From contig JAZNQO010000026.1 of assembly GCA_045590215.1 (NCBI GenBank), positions 62,001 through 126,000 on the forward strand: DNA of 64,000 nt. Direction: 5' to 3'. Position numbers and translations under genes: made by a program. Shown in pieces: positions 24,719 to 33,515 of the stretch; position 1 is the first letter of the stretch; each line of letters begins with the position of its first letter. Origin of the DNA: RUG563 sp045590215. GTDB taxonomy: Bacteria > Bacillota > Clostridia > Christensenellales > Aristaeellaceae. The notes below the pieces were generated by a model. That model was not told the origin of the DNA. It saw only the letters and a list, made by a program, of their open reading frames with translations, and did no database searches.

Positions 24719-25587
24719 GTTTCTTCTCCTGAAAACTCACAGGGCGCGGTGAATGTCATTCTTTCTTTGGTTACGGGATGGGTAAAGGACAAGGAATAGG
24801 CGTGCAGCATCAGCCTTTCGGCCTTCGGTAGATGCTTATGCCCGTAAATCACATCCCCTAATACCGGATGGCCAATGCTCTGCATATGAACTCTGATCTG
24901 ATGGGTTCTGCCGGTTACGATATGCACGTCAAGCAGTGCTCTGTCATTCATCTGCTGTAAAAGCTGCCAGTAGGTCAAAGCATATCGGCCGTCCCTGTCG
25001 ATAGCCATTTTTTTGCGATCTGATTTGCTTCTGGCAATGGGAGCTTCAATGACGCCCTTTTCCTCTTTCATTTTGCCATAGACCACAGCCCTGTAATGTT
25101 TTTCCATTTTCCTGTCCGCCAATTCTTGGGACAAAAAAGCGTGCGCCGCATCGTTTTTGGCAACCAGCATGAGGCCGCTGGTGTCCTTATCCAGCCTGTG
25201 CACAATGCCGGGGCGCATTTCGCCGCCGATGCCGCTTAAATGATCCAGATGGAACAAAAGGGCATTGACCAGTGTGCCATCCGGGTTTCCTGCTGCCGGA
25301 TGCACCACCATGCCGCAGGGCTTTACCACCACTGCCAGATGCTCGTCCTGATAGAGAATTTCCAAAGGAATATCCTGCGGCCGGGCTTCCCCTTCCTTGA
25401 TTTCGGGAATGGTGACGCAAATCAAAGTTCCTTCAGGAGCCTTAAAAGAAGCCTTATCAGCGGTTTTGCCGTCTATGGACACAAAGCCGTCCTTTATCAG
25501 CGCAGCGGCTCTGGAGCGTGTCATTTCCCCGTTCTCTGCGATTTCCACATCCAAGCGGCCGCCCTTCGATGCAAATTCAATGTTCAT
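24715..25587 (-). CDS. rluD: Ribosomal large subunit pseudouridine synthase D
   Basis: Forms pseudouridines in 23S rRNA helix 69 in the family prototype. 290 residues from ATG 25587: an S4 domain (SRAAALIKDGFVSIDGK), then PGIVHRLDKDTSGLMLVAK with the catalytic Asp, and VTGRTHQIRVHMQSIGHPVL. The start overlaps the lspA stop by four bases (ATGA). lspA-rluD linkage is common in Bacillota and supports the RluD name over other RluA types. Confidence 0.9.
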   Translation of the reverse strand: MNIEFASKGGRLDVEIAENGEMTRSRAAALIKDGFVSIDGKTADKASFKAPEGTLICVTIPEIKEGEARPQDIPLEILYQDEHLAVVVKPCGMVVHPAAGNPDGTLVNALLFHLDHLSGIGGEMRPGIVHRLDKDTSGLMLVAKNDAAHAFLSQELADRKMEKHYRAVVYGKMKEEKGVIEAPIARSKSDRKKMAIDRDGRYALTYWQLLQQMNDRALLDVHIVTGRTHQIRVHMQSIGHPVLGDVIYGHKHLPKAERLMLHAYSLSFTHPVTKERMTFTAPCEFSGEET

Positions 25588-26045
25588 TTGTTGCTCCAAT
25601 CCTGCGGACGGAAAAGCAGGCTGATGCCACATAAGATGGCACCGCAAACTACGCCCACATCGGCCAAATTGAAAATATAAAAGTCGATGAATTGCAGCTC
25701 AATCATGTCAATCACATAGCCGTATACCAGCCTGTCCAGCGCATTGCCGAGGGCACCGCCTGCCATCATGGAAAGGGCAATTCTGGCAAAGCCTGTGATG
25801 CGATATTTTCGCAGTATCAAAATACATATAACCACAATGATGATGGAAAAAATAAGCAAGGGCAGCGCATTGCCGGAAAGCATGCCAAGGGCCATGCCGG
25901 TGTTTTTCGCGCTTTTCAGGCCGATGACCCCTGGTAAAACCGGCCATTTCCCGTCATTAAAAAGCACCTTAAACAGCCGATCCAACAGAAAAATTGCTGC
26001 ACCGGGCAAAATCCAAAGAAGAAATCGCCTTGTTTTTCCCTTCAT
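25584..26045 (-). CDS. lspA: Lipoprotein signal peptidase (signal peptidase II)
   Basis: Membrane aspartyl protease that cleaves prolipoproteins. 153 residues with four membrane spans and the two catalytic Asp motifs GNALDRLVYGYVIDMI and FNLADVGVV; the N-terminal region keeps DRLFK and AKNTGMALG. The ATG shares one base with the stop of the small gene upstream (TAATG). Confidence 0.93.
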   Translation of the reverse strand: MKGKTRRFLLWILPGAAIFLLDRLFKVLFNDGKWPVLPGVIGLKSAKNTGMALGMLSGNALPLLIFSIIIVVICILILRKYRITGFARIALSMMAGGALGNALDRLVYGYVIDMIELQFIDFYIFNLADVGVVCGAILCGISLLFRPQDWSNK

Positions 26046-26311
26046 TAATTAATCCTCAACTGTACAAGTTTTATGATTTTTGCAACAAAATCGCTGATGA
26101 TCGGCAGATTATTTTCTGCAATCCGCTGGAGCAGAAACACCAGCACAGCACCCAATACCGCAAAGCCGATCATGGCACCGATCCCACGCAAAATCCCCTG
26201 ACAAAAGGCATCCAGCAGCCGCCGCTTTCTGTCGCTTTCATAGCGCACATATTCGTCCAGCCGCATTCTTTCCGCCGCTGCCAAAAAGCGTTCCATCCGC
26301 TCGTCCGGCAT
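26045..26311 (-). CDS. Small membrane protein, DUF5665-like
   Basis: 88 residues from ATG 26311, chosen because GGGGTG stands seven bases ahead; in-frame starts further upstream lack this. An acidic/basic N-terminal helix (ERMERFLAAAERMRLDEYV) is followed by one long hydrophobic stretch, IGAMIGFAVLGAVLVFLLQR, and an amphipathic tail. The pattern resembles the DUF5665 family of Bacillota, function unknown. It is the first gene of the lspA operon. Confidence 0.7.
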   Translation of the reverse strand: MPDERMERFLAAAERMRLDEYVRYESDRKRRLLDAFCQGILRGIGAMIGFAVLGAVLVFLLQRIAENNLPIISDFVAKIIKLVQLRIN

Positions 26312-26352
26312 TTGCATCACCCCCAAGGGATAGGGTTTCCGCATATGCTGTA

Positions 26353-26381
26353 ATTATAACAGCAGGTTATCCATTTATCAA
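26353..26381 (-). promoter_or_regulatory. Promoter of the DUF5665-like/lspA/rluD/tlyA operon
   Basis: Minus strand TTGATA (26376-26381), 17 bases, TATAAT (26353-26358). Confidence 0.8.
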
Positions 26382-26435
26382 GGGAAAAAGAACGCTTATT
26401 TTTCATTTGCATACCATGAAAAAGGAAGGAAATCA

Positions 26436-26464
26436 TTGACAGAATTGAAAAAAATGGCTACAAT
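26436..26464 (+). promoter_or_regulatory. Promoter of lysC
   Basis: TTGACA (26436-26441), 17 bases, TACAAT (26459-26464), 33 bases before the start codon. No lysine-riboswitch leader fits in this short distance. Confidence 0.85.
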
Positions 26465-26497
26465 ATATGGGTTAAGATATCGGAGGTGTATGTTTCA

Positions 26498-27808
26498 ATG
26501 ATCGTAGCAAAATTCGGCGGCAGCTCTCTTGCGGACGGCAATCAATTTAAGAAAGTCAAGCAAATCGTTCTTTCTGATAACGAACGAAAATATATTATTC
26601 CTTCCGCTCCCGGCAAGCGCAGCCCCAGCGATGATAAGGTGACGGATCTTCTTTATGCTTGTTATGACACCGCCAAGTATGGCAAAGTATTCAAGCATCT
26701 TTTGAGCCATATTCAGGAACGCTATGAAGAAATCGCGGAAGAGATCGGCGTGGAATATGATTTCACGGTTGATTTTGCCAGCATTGCTGAAGAGCTTTCC
26801 AAAGGCACCACCAAAGATTATATTGCCAGCCGCGGTGAATATTTGAACGGTAAACTGCTTGCCGCTTATTTGGAAATTCCCTTTGTGGACGCAGCGAAAG
26901 TGATTCGCTTTGACAGCAAAGGCCGTTTCTTGGAAGATGAAAGCAACGAATTGATTGCAACCGTGCTCAAGGATATTCCCCGTGCGGTAATTCCCGGCTT
27001 TTACGGTGCTGAAGAGAACGGCGAAATTCGTACCTTCTCCCGTGGCGGCAGCGATATCACAGGCTCCATCATTGCCCGTGGCACCAGAGCGGATATCTAC
27101 GAAAACTGGACGGACGTTTCCGGCATCCTGATGGCCGATCCCCGTATCGTGCCCGATGCTTTGCATATCACCGATATCACTTATCGTGAGCTTCGTGAGC
27201 TTTCTTACATGGGCTTCTCCGTTTTGCACGATGAAGCCGTATTCCCCGTGCGTCATGTGGGCATTCCCATGAATATTCGCAACACCAACGACCCCAAGCA
27301 TCCCGGCACCAAGATTCATTCCACAGCGCCCATCGACGCTTCCCATCCCGTTACCGGTATTGCTGGCCGCAAGGGCTTTTGCGCCGTAGCTATAGAAAAA
27401 GACATGATGAACGCAGAGCTGGGCTTTGGCCGCCGGGTTTTGCAGGTGTTTGAAGATTTCGGCATCAGCTTTGAGCTTCTCCCCACCGGCATTGACACCA
27501 TGACCGTCATCGTGGAAAGCAAGAAACTGATGCCCCATTTGGACGATGTTTTGGAGCGTCTGCAAAAGGATGTGCAGCCGGATCATCTGGCCGTGCATGA
27601 CCATCTGGCCATTATCGCAACGGTAGGCCGGGGCATGGTGCGCAATTTCGGTACGGCTGCCCGTTTGTTCACTGCCATTTCCCAGCAGGGCATTTCCATC
27701 CGCACCATCGATCAGGGCTCCAGCGAACTGAATATTCTGGTTGGCGTAGATGAAAGCGATTTTGAAAACACCGTTCGTGCCATCTACGATACCTTCATTC
27801 GCACTTGA
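26498..27808 (+). CDS. lysC: Aspartate kinase
   Basis: Phosphorylates aspartate at the entry to Lys, Met and Thr synthesis. ATG 26498 follows CGGAGG; an in-frame GTG at 26486 overlaps the ribosome binding site. 436 residues: MIVAKFGGSSLADGNQ, kinase-domain FSRGGSDITGSIIARGTRADIYENWTDV (given as two parts: FSRGGSDITGS and IYENWTDVSG), and two C-terminal ACT domains (about 300-436). It is monofunctional, with no homoserine dehydrogenase domain. It stands alone behind its own promoter and is followed by a hairpin. Confidence 0.93.
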   Translation: MIVAKFGGSSLADGNQFKKVKQIVLSDNERKYIIPSAPGKRSPSDDKVTDLLYACYDTAKYGKVFKHLLSHIQERYEEIAEEIGVEYDFTVDFASIAEELSKGTTKDYIASRGEYLNGKLLAAYLEIPFVDAAKVIRFDSKGRFLEDESNELIATVLKDIPRAVIPGFYGAEENGEIRTFSRGGSDITGSIIARGTRADIYENWTDVSGILMADPRIVPDALHITDITYRELRELSYMGFSVLHDEAVFPVRHVGIPMNIRNTNDPKHPGTKIHSTAPIDASHPVTGIAGRKGFCAVAIEKDMMNAELGFGRRVLQVFEDFGISFELLPTGIDTMTVIVESKKLMPHLDDVLERLQKDVQPDHLAVHDHLAIIATVGRGMVRNFGTAARLFTAISQQGISIRTIDQGSSELNILVGVDESDFENTVRAIYDTFIRT

Positions 27809-27812
27809 TATT

Positions 27813-27843
27813 GGAAAATGCTGCCTTTTATGGCAGCTTTTCC
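27813..27843 (+). terminator. Terminator after lysC
   Basis: GGAAAATGCTGCC (27813-27825) pairs with GGCAGCTTTTCC (27832-27843) with one bulged T. The following T run is modest. Confidence 0.65.
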
Positions 27844-27847
27844 AGTT

Positions 27848-27950
27848 TGAAAAGGGACAAGCATGCTTATATCATAATGAAAAAACGTTCATTACCCGTA
27901 ATTTTTCTTTGTTATGAACGTCCTTTGACGTTTCTGTATTTTTTATTTAT
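27848..27950 (+). promoter_or_regulatory. Promoter and structured leader before the 694-residue protein gene
   Basis: TTGAAA (27848-27853), 17 bases, TATCAT gives a plausible promoter. Downstream AACGTTCAT (27884-27892) and ATGAACGT (27914-27921) form an inverted repeat. AACGT (27917-27921) can also pair with ACGTT (27928-27932), followed by a T-rich stretch. These two pairings exclude each other. Whether this is regulatory is unknown. Confidence 0.45.
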
Positions 27951-27965
27951 TTGGAGGGGGATCCT

Positions 27966-30050
27966 ATGATTTTTCAGGGGAAAGCAGTTCTGGTTTATTT
28001 GGAAGAAGACAACATCACAAAAGCCTATTTCCGTATTCGTCCGCTTTTGACGGAGGATGGCCCCGTTTCGCAGGAAATGCTTTCTGCACTGCCAGACGAA
28101 GGGTATCTTCGCATTGTGCCGGATCGCAACGAACAGCACACATTCAAGGAACGGATGCGTAATATGTGTGGCCTTTGCCTGCTGGATTTACGCAATCAGC
28201 CTGCCGAAGCCAATAAAATCCGCACCAATAAAAATTATTCGCCTTCCAATGGTGAAAATAATCAGTTTATCGTTTATTCCGATGCCGTGCGTGCCATCGC
28301 CCCGGATATTTTCTATCAGGTGATTGCAGAAGCTGATGTTGAAAATGCTGCAACGCCAATTGTCTATATCCGCAACGGTGCTAATATGCAGGGTCCCGTT
28401 TCCAAGGATGCCCCTGCCCTTTCCGATGATGTCAAGCAGCTGCCGCCGGACAGCCAGGGGCTTCACTCCATTTCCCATAACGGTCATGAATTGCTGTTCT
28501 ATTGGCCCAAGGCTGCCACTGTAAAGGCGGAACCTGAAACGGTTGTGGAAGAAGTGAAAGCGGAAGAAGCAAAGGCCGAAGAAAAGCCTGCTGAACCCGT
28601 AAACGATCAGCAGACGGCACTGGATCAGATTCAGCAGATGAATGCCGACATCGTGGCTAATACATCGAATAAGATCAACGAAAAGCCCTCTCCCCCTGCC
28701 TTTGTGCTCCAGCAGCAGCCTCTTAACGGCACGAAGCTCTATTGCAGCGGCCAGCGCAATCCCAATTACCGCCGGGCGCATAATGCCCTGATGGAAACGG
28801 TGGAGCAGCAACGTTACGCCGCCAAGCAGGAAGCTCCCGGTGCTGTGGTTGAAAACGCCGGCGCGTTGCGGGATGTGCAAAACCCCGTGGATGCTTTCAA
28901 GCGTTCCGTGCAGAGAGTATGCCTTAACAGCGACGATTGCCGTCAGGCGGTGGAAATTTTCCTCAATTGCCCCGGCATGCGTCAGGCGGTTGTGGATGCC
29001 GTTTCCAACGATAATAAGAATCTCACCGCCGTAGCCATGCAGAATCAGCTGCAGGAAATGGAAGCAGAACGGCTGATGGTGCTAATGCAGCTGGACGATG
29101 CCAAGAAAGACATGGCTGCGCTGAAAGAGAAGGCTTTGTGCGAGCTGAACGCCGAAGAAAAGAATGCCTTGGATGCCCTGAACGCCCGGAAAGAAGCCCT
29201 GAAAAAGGAATTACTTGCTGAAGAAAAGGCCATCCTTGCCCTGAACGAAAAGCGCAGCGAAGCCCAGCTGGACTTTGAAAAGGCCGCCAACGATGGCAAG
29301 AGCTTGGTGCTCACCCGAAAAATCGGCGAAAATACCGATGCGAAAACACTTGCCCAGCGTCTTTCTTCCGCTATGCAGGCATATGGCTTCATCTGCGATG
29401 AAGAGGATGCTTATGCTATGCTGACTGCTTATGCCCTTTGCCCTGATGCGCTGATGTTCTCTGCCGCAAACGCTTGCGACGCTGCTCTTGCCTGTCAAGC
29501 CTTTGCAGCTGCTTTCGATGCACCTGTTGCGCTGCATCAAAATAGCCAGACTATCTTGCTTTCCCCCGGCGGCAATACCCCTGCCTTTGTGCGCTCTGCC
29601 ATGAGGAAGGATTGCACTGCCCTTATCCTGCATAGTGATCTTGAAAAGGAAGATGCCCTTTACAATCAAATCCCCTGCGCCATGCTGCATATGATGGCTG
29701 ATATGGACGCCACCCCCATCGGGCATTATCAGAGCCGGCCAATTTCCGTAGCATCGCTAAACGCTTTTTTGCAGGAAAGTAAGCTGGATGAATCCGCAAT
29801 CGCTGCCTTAAAGCCGCTGCGCATGGTTTGCCCAGCCTTCCCCCTGCCCATTCTTTCCTATCGGAACGCATTGCGTTTCGTTTCTGCCACGCAGAACATT
29901 TTGAAAGGCGGCGTATCCGAAGCTATCGACCGTGCAGTTTCCCTGTTCATTCTGCCCTATTATCTCAACTGCGGTGTAAAGAAGGAACAGCTTTCCGATG
30001 CCCTTTCCGCCCTGCCCCGTTCCCTGAAAATTTGGAATGAAGCAAAATGA
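27966..30050 (+). CDS. Large coiled-coil protein of unknown function
   Basis: I do not recognise this family. ATG 27966 follows GGAGGGGG and gives 694 residues. Visible parts: an N-terminal domain (1-180, starting MIFQGKAVLVYLEEDNITKA, with CGLCLLDLRNQ around 68-78); an acidic Glu/Lys/Ala/Pro linker (about 182-245); a Cys-containing middle segment (250-355, CLNSDDCRQAVEIFLNCPG); a heptad-like Glu/Lys/Ala coiled coil (about 358-440); and a C-terminal domain (445-694). There is no signal peptide, membrane span or Walker A motif. Its last four bases overlap the start of an RNA methyltransferase gene. Codon use matches neighbours. Confidence 0.8.
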   Translation: MIFQGKAVLVYLEEDNITKAYFRIRPLLTEDGPVSQEMLSALPDEGYLRIVPDRNEQHTFKERMRNMCGLCLLDLRNQPAEANKIRTNKNYSPSNGENNQFIVYSDAVRAIAPDIFYQVIAEADVENAATPIVYIRNGANMQGPVSKDAPALSDDVKQLPPDSQGLHSISHNGHELLFYWPKAATVKAEPETVVEEVKAEEAKAEEKPAEPVNDQQTALDQIQQMNADIVANTSNKINEKPSPPAFVLQQQPLNGTKLYCSGQRNPNYRRAHNALMETVEQQRYAAKQEAPGAVVENAGALRDVQNPVDAFKRSVQRVCLNSDDCRQAVEIFLNCPGMRQAVVDAVSNDNKNLTAVAMQNQLQEMEAERLMVLMQLDDAKKDMAALKEKALCELNAEEKNALDALNARKEALKKELLAEEKAILALNEKRSEAQLDFEKAANDGKSLVLTRKIGENTDAKTLAQRLSSAMQAYGFICDEEDAYAMLTAYALCPDALMFSAANACDAALACQAFAAAFDAPVALHQNSQTILLSPGGNTPAFVRSAMRKDCTALILHSDLEKEDALYNQIPCAMLHMMADMDATPIGHYQSRPISVASLNAFLQESKLDESAIAALKPLRMVCPAFPLPILSYRNALRFVSATQNILKGGVSEAIDRAVSLFILPYYLNCGVKKEQLSDALSALPRSLKIWNEAK

Positions 30051-30832
30051 ACGCTGAAATTATCACCAGCCTGCAAAATCCATTGATTAAGAAATGGCGT
30101 TTGCTCAATAAAAGTCGCTCTGCCAGAATAGAACAAGGCTTCTTTCTGGCGGAGGGCGAACACATGACGCAGGAAGCAATTTCGTCCGGCTATGCCGACA
30201 CGATCATCGTTTCCCAAAGCTCACAGCAGAAATACCGTGCGCTTCTTTTAAGTGGTCTTCCGATATACATCCTTGCCGATCATGTGTTTCAATCCCTTTG
30301 CGATGCAAAAACGCCGCAGGGTATTCTGGCTCTTTGCAAGCTGCCGAACAGTAAATCCTTGGAGAACCTGAAAAACCGCATCATTTGCCTCAATGCGGTG
30401 CAGGACCCCGGCAATGTTGGCACCATTTTGCGCACCATGGATGCCGCAGGCTTTACCGGGCTGCTCATTGACGATAAGACGGCAGACCCCTTTTCCCCCA
30501 AAGTGCTCCGTTCTTCCATGGGCAGCATTTTCCGTATTCCTGTCTTCACATCTTCTGATCTTTTATCTTCTCTTTCTCAATTGCAAAAAAGCGGCTTTGA
30601 AATCAATGCCGGAGATTTGCATGGCGAACCGTTTTATAATGAACGCCCTGTGGCGGAAAAAACCTGCATCATTATCGGCAATGAAGGAGCTGGCATTTCG
30701 CCGGAAGTAAAAGAAAAAGCGACCCTGCGGCTGAAGCTGCCCATGGTAGGCGGCGCAGAATCGCTGAATGCTGCAGTGGCAGCGGCAGTGATGATGTATG
30801 ATGACCTTCGTAAGCGGCTTACAAATCCGTAA
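30047..30832 (+). CDS. SpoU/TrmH-family RNA 2'-O-methyltransferase
   Basis: 261 residues: N-terminal substrate-binding domain (SLQNPLIKKWRLLNKSRSAR, FFLAEGEHM) and a SPOUT domain with NAVQDPGNVGTILRTMDAAG, SSMGSIFRIPVF, IIIGNEGAGISPEV and LPMVGGAESLNAAVAAAV. It is similar to the YsgA/TrmH-like group often found near pheS or rplT; here it is coupled by ATGA overlap to the unknown coiled-coil protein. The target RNA cannot be told. Its 3' end overlaps the convergent pentapeptide gene by 14 bases. Confidence 0.9.
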   Translation: MNAEIITSLQNPLIKKWRLLNKSRSARIEQGFFLAEGEHMTQEAISSGYADTIIVSQSSQQKYRALLLSGLPIYILADHVFQSLCDAKTPQGILALCKLPNSKSLENLKNRIICLNAVQDPGNVGTILRTMDAAGFTGLLIDDKTADPFSPKVLRSSMGSIFRIPVFTSSDLLSSLSQLQKSGFEINAGDLHGEPFYNERPVAEKTCIIIGNEGAGISPEVKEKATLRLKLPMVGGAESLNAAVAAAVMMYDDLRKRLTNP

Positions 30833-31460
30833 TTTTGAGGCCGAGCAAGGCAGCAAAGCCAAGAGCCTGCGTTTGGTTCACCTTAAGCCCTCGCAGCACA
30901 CTTGCATCAATCAGCCATCCGCCGATTTCGCAGTTGCTCACATCCATGTCTTTTAGACTCATTTGGGCAAATTCGCAGCCAATCATTTTACAATGGTCAA
31001 GCTGCCAATCCTTCCATTTCAGCCCAATCATAGTGCTTTCTTTCATGGCGCAGCGTTGCATCAGCATCTGCTGCGCTTTTGCATTGGAAAAGTTGCTGAA
31101 ATCCATCTGACAATCGCTGAAGGAAACGCTCATCAACGTGCTTTCTTCAAACGATACGCCAATCATGCGGCAATTTTCAAAAGAAACACGCTGCAAAGTG
31201 GCTTTTCTGAAATTCATCCGGCTCAAATCGCATTTGATGAAAACGCAGTCCACCAGTACAATTCGCTCCAATTCGTGAGCACCAAACACGCATTTTTCAA
31301 AAACACAACCGGAAAACTCAATCATCCGGCCTTGCGCACAAGGCATTTCTTCCCCATAAAAATGCAGGTTCTCAATATCTTCTAACATCTCAAGGGCAGT
31401 TTTAACCGCCTCTTCCATGGTTCCTTCTTGAATATCAGGCGCAATATCAGGCTTCAGCAT
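30819..31460 (-). CDS. Pentapeptide-repeat protein
   Basis: 213 residues from ATG 31460 (CGAGGTGAGA ribosome binding site). From about residue 45 to 190 the sequence follows the A(D/N)LXX-type pattern of a right-handed quadrilateral beta helix, for example CDLSRMNFRKATLQRVSFEN and CQMDFSNFSNAKAQ, with an unusual number of Cys and Met at central positions. Such proteins can mimic DNA (gyrase protection) or act as scaffolds; no evidence here decides. It has its own promoter and converges on the RNA methyltransferase gene. Confidence 0.85.
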   Translation of the reverse strand: MLKPDIAPDIQEGTMEEAVKTALEMLEDIENLHFYGEEMPCAQGRMIEFSGCVFEKCVFGAHELERIVLVDCVFIKCDLSRMNFRKATLQRVSFENCRMIGVSFEESTLMSVSFSDCQMDFSNFSNAKAQQMLMQRCAMKESTMIGLKWKDWQLDHCKMIGCEFAQMSLKDMDVSNCEIGGWLIDASVLRGLKVNQTQALGFAALLGLKITDL

Positions 31461-31478
31461 GCTTCTCACCTCGCTTTT

Positions 31479-31507
31479 ATTCTATCAAATAAATCTAAAA
31501 ATCGCAA
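31479..31507 (-). promoter_or_regulatory. Promoter of the pentapeptide-repeat gene
   Basis: Minus strand TTGCGA (31502-31507), 17 bases, TAGAAT (31479-31484), about 19 bases before the start codon, so the leader is very short. Confidence 0.55.
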
Positions 31508-31510
31508 CGA

Positions 31511-31535
31511 AAAAGGAAGGCTTTGCGGCCTTCCT
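31511..31535 (-). terminator. Terminator after clpX
   Basis: Minus strand AAGGAAGGC, CGCAAA loop, GCCTTCCTTTTT; the 9-base stem with T run ends 11 bases after the clpX stop. Confidence 0.88.
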
Positions 31536-31545
31536 TATACATAAA

Positions 31546-32850
31546 TTAACTTGCGCTGGGCGCATCCGCAGTTTCCTTGGCGGCTTCTGCTTTGGCCTTG
31601 GGCTTTTTGGCAGCCTTCACTTCGCGAATCTGCAAAACGGGATTTTCTCCGTTTTCAACGACGCCTTTCGTGACGCGCACATTGCCAACATCCTTTTTCG
31701 CCGGCAATTCAAACATGGTATCCAGCAACGCACCCTCGATGATGGCACGCAAACCTCTGGCACCGCTCTTTTGCTGAATCGCCTTGGCAGCGATGGCATA
31801 CAGGGCATCTTCATCAAACTCCAGCACCACATCGTCCAGGCTCATCAGCTTCTTATACTGCTTCACAAGGGCGTTTCTGGGTTCTGTCAGGATCTTCACA
31901 AGGGCACTTTCGTCAAGCGCATCCAATGTGACAGTGACAGGCAAACGGCCGATGAATTCAGGAATCAGGCCGAATTTCATCAAATCTTCCGGCCGCATCT
32001 GACGCAGCACATCGCCGGGATTCTTTTCTTTATCCGTCTTGGGATCGGAGCCAAAGCCCATTTGCTTTTTGCCGATACGCTGCTCAATGATGCCAGAAAG
32101 GCCGTCAAAGGCACCGCCACAGATAAAGAGGATATTGGTGGTATCAATTTGCAAACATTCCTGATGGGGATGCTTGCGTCCGCCCTGGGGCGGCACATTG
32201 GCAACCGTACCTTCTAATATCTTGAGCAGTGCTTGCTGCACGCCTTCTCCGCTTACGTCACGGGTGATGGAAACGTTCTCCCCTTTTCTGGCAATCTTAT
32301 CAATTTCGTCGATATAGATAATGCCACGCTCTGCCGCTTTTATATCGTTCCCGGCAGCCTGAATGAGCCGGAGCAGAATGTTTTCCACGTCTTCGCCCAC
32401 ATACCCAGCTTCCGTCAAAGCGGTGGCATCGGCAATGGCAAAGGGAACGTCCAAAATCTTTGCGAGGCTTTGAGCCAGATAGGTTTTACCGCAGCCTGTG
32501 GGGCCAACCATCAGGATATTGGACTTTTGCAGTTCCACATCGTCCTTCTTCTTGGGAGCGGAAATGCGCTTATAATGATTGTAAACAGCCACGCAAAGCG
32601 TCTTCTTTGCCTGCTCCTGACCGATTACATATTCATCCAGCACTTTCTTCATTTCGGAAGGAAGCGGAATATTGTGCATTTCGTGGGCGTCCATCATATC
32701 AATATCGTCAGATATGATTTCATGGCACAGTGCCACACATTCGTTACAGATATACGCCCCGGGACCGGCCACCAGCCTGCGAACCTGCTCGGCAGATTTG
32801 CCGCAGAAGGAGCACCGGCGTTTGCGGGGGGTCATATCATCTTTTGCCAT
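31546..32850 (-). CDS. clpX: ATP-dependent Clp protease ATP-binding subunit ClpX
   Basis: Unfoldase that feeds substrates to ClpP. 434 residues: N-terminal zinc finger (CSFCGK ... CNECVALC, Cys pairs near 13-16 and 35-38), Walker A GPTGCGKTYLAQ, Walker B IIYIDEIDKIA, and the GYVGEDVE pore loop. The IGF loop that docks on ClpP appears as IGKKQMGFG (Ile-Gly-Phe replaced by Met-Gly-Phe). The C-terminal tail is Lys/Ala-rich. It lies downstream of tig and clpP in the usual order. Confidence 0.95.
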   Translation of the reverse strand: MAKDDMTPRKRRCSFCGKSAEQVRRLVAGPGAYICNECVALCHEIISDDIDMMDAHEMHNIPLPSEMKKVLDEYVIGQEQAKKTLCVAVYNHYKRISAPKKKDDVELQKSNILMVGPTGCGKTYLAQSLAKILDVPFAIADATALTEAGYVGEDVENILLRLIQAAGNDIKAAERGIIYIDEIDKIARKGENVSITRDVSGEGVQQALLKILEGTVANVPPQGGRKHPHQECLQIDTTNILFICGGAFDGLSGIIEQRIGKKQMGFGSDPKTDKEKNPGDVLRQMRPEDLMKFGLIPEFIGRLPVTVTLDALDESALVKILTEPRNALVKQYKKLMSLDDVVLEFDEDALYAIAAKAIQQKSGARGLRAIIEGALLDTMFELPAKKDVGNVRVTKGVVENGENPVLQIREVKAAKKPKAKAEAAKETADAPSAS

Positions 32851-32878
32851 AGGAAAATTACCTCAATTTTCTCCGGCT

Positions 32879-33463
32879 TTATTTCCGGGGTTGATAGATT
32901 TCGTCGATGATGCCGTATTTCAGGGCTTCTTCAGCGGTCATGAAATAATCCCGCTCAACATCCTGACTGAGCTTTTTCAGGGGTTGGCCCGTCATTTCCG
33001 CCATCAGGGCATTCATCTTTTTCTTGGTGCGCAGCAGCCATTCTGCATGGATGGAAACATCCGTGGACTGGCCGGAAGCACCACCGGAAGGCTGATGAAT
33101 CATCACTTCGCTGTTGGGCAGGGCAAGGCGTTTGCCCTTTTCGCCTGCCATCAGCAAAAATGCGCCCATGGAAGCCGCCATACCAATGCAAACCGTGCGA
33201 ACGGGGCACTTGATATAGTTCATGGTATCGTAAATGGCCATGCCGGCCGTTACGGAACCGCCGGGGCTATTGATGTACAGGGAGATTTCCGCATCAGGGT
33301 TTTCCGTTTCAAGGAACAAAAGCTGCGCCACGATTGTATTGGCAACCTGATCGTCAATGGCACTTCCAAGGAAAATAACCCTGTCTTTCAGCAAACGGGA
33401 ATAGATGTCATAGGATCTTTCGCCATTGCCTGTTCTTTCAACTACATAGGGAATGAGAGACAT
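32879..33463 (-). CDS. clpP: ATP-dependent Clp protease proteolytic subunit
   Basis: Serine protease that assembles as a double heptamer. 194 residues with the catalytic Ser in GMAASMGAFLLMAG, His in MIHQPSGGASGQ and Asp in QDVERDYFMTAEEAL. It lies 28 bases upstream of clpX and 52 bases downstream of tig. Confidence 0.96.
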   Translation of the reverse strand: MSLIPYVVERTGNGERSYDIYSRLLKDRVIFLGSAIDDQVANTIVAQLLFLETENPDAEISLYINSPGGSVTAGMAIYDTMNYIKCPVRTVCIGMAASMGAFLLMAGEKGKRLALPNSEVMIHQPSGGASGQSTDVSIHAEWLLRTKKKMNALMAEMTGQPLKKLSQDVERDYFMTAEEALKYGIIDEIYQPRK

Positions 33464-33515
33464 ACGCCTTTCCTCCTTCCGTCTCTTCGTCTATCATATG
33501 CCGGAGAACGATGAA

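Noticed and set aside
26465..26497. Lysine riboswitch before lysC
   Set aside because: Only about 30 bases separate promoter and start codon, far too short.
26495..27604. 369-codon minus-strand frame
   Set aside because: Antisense to lysC, which has full family motifs.
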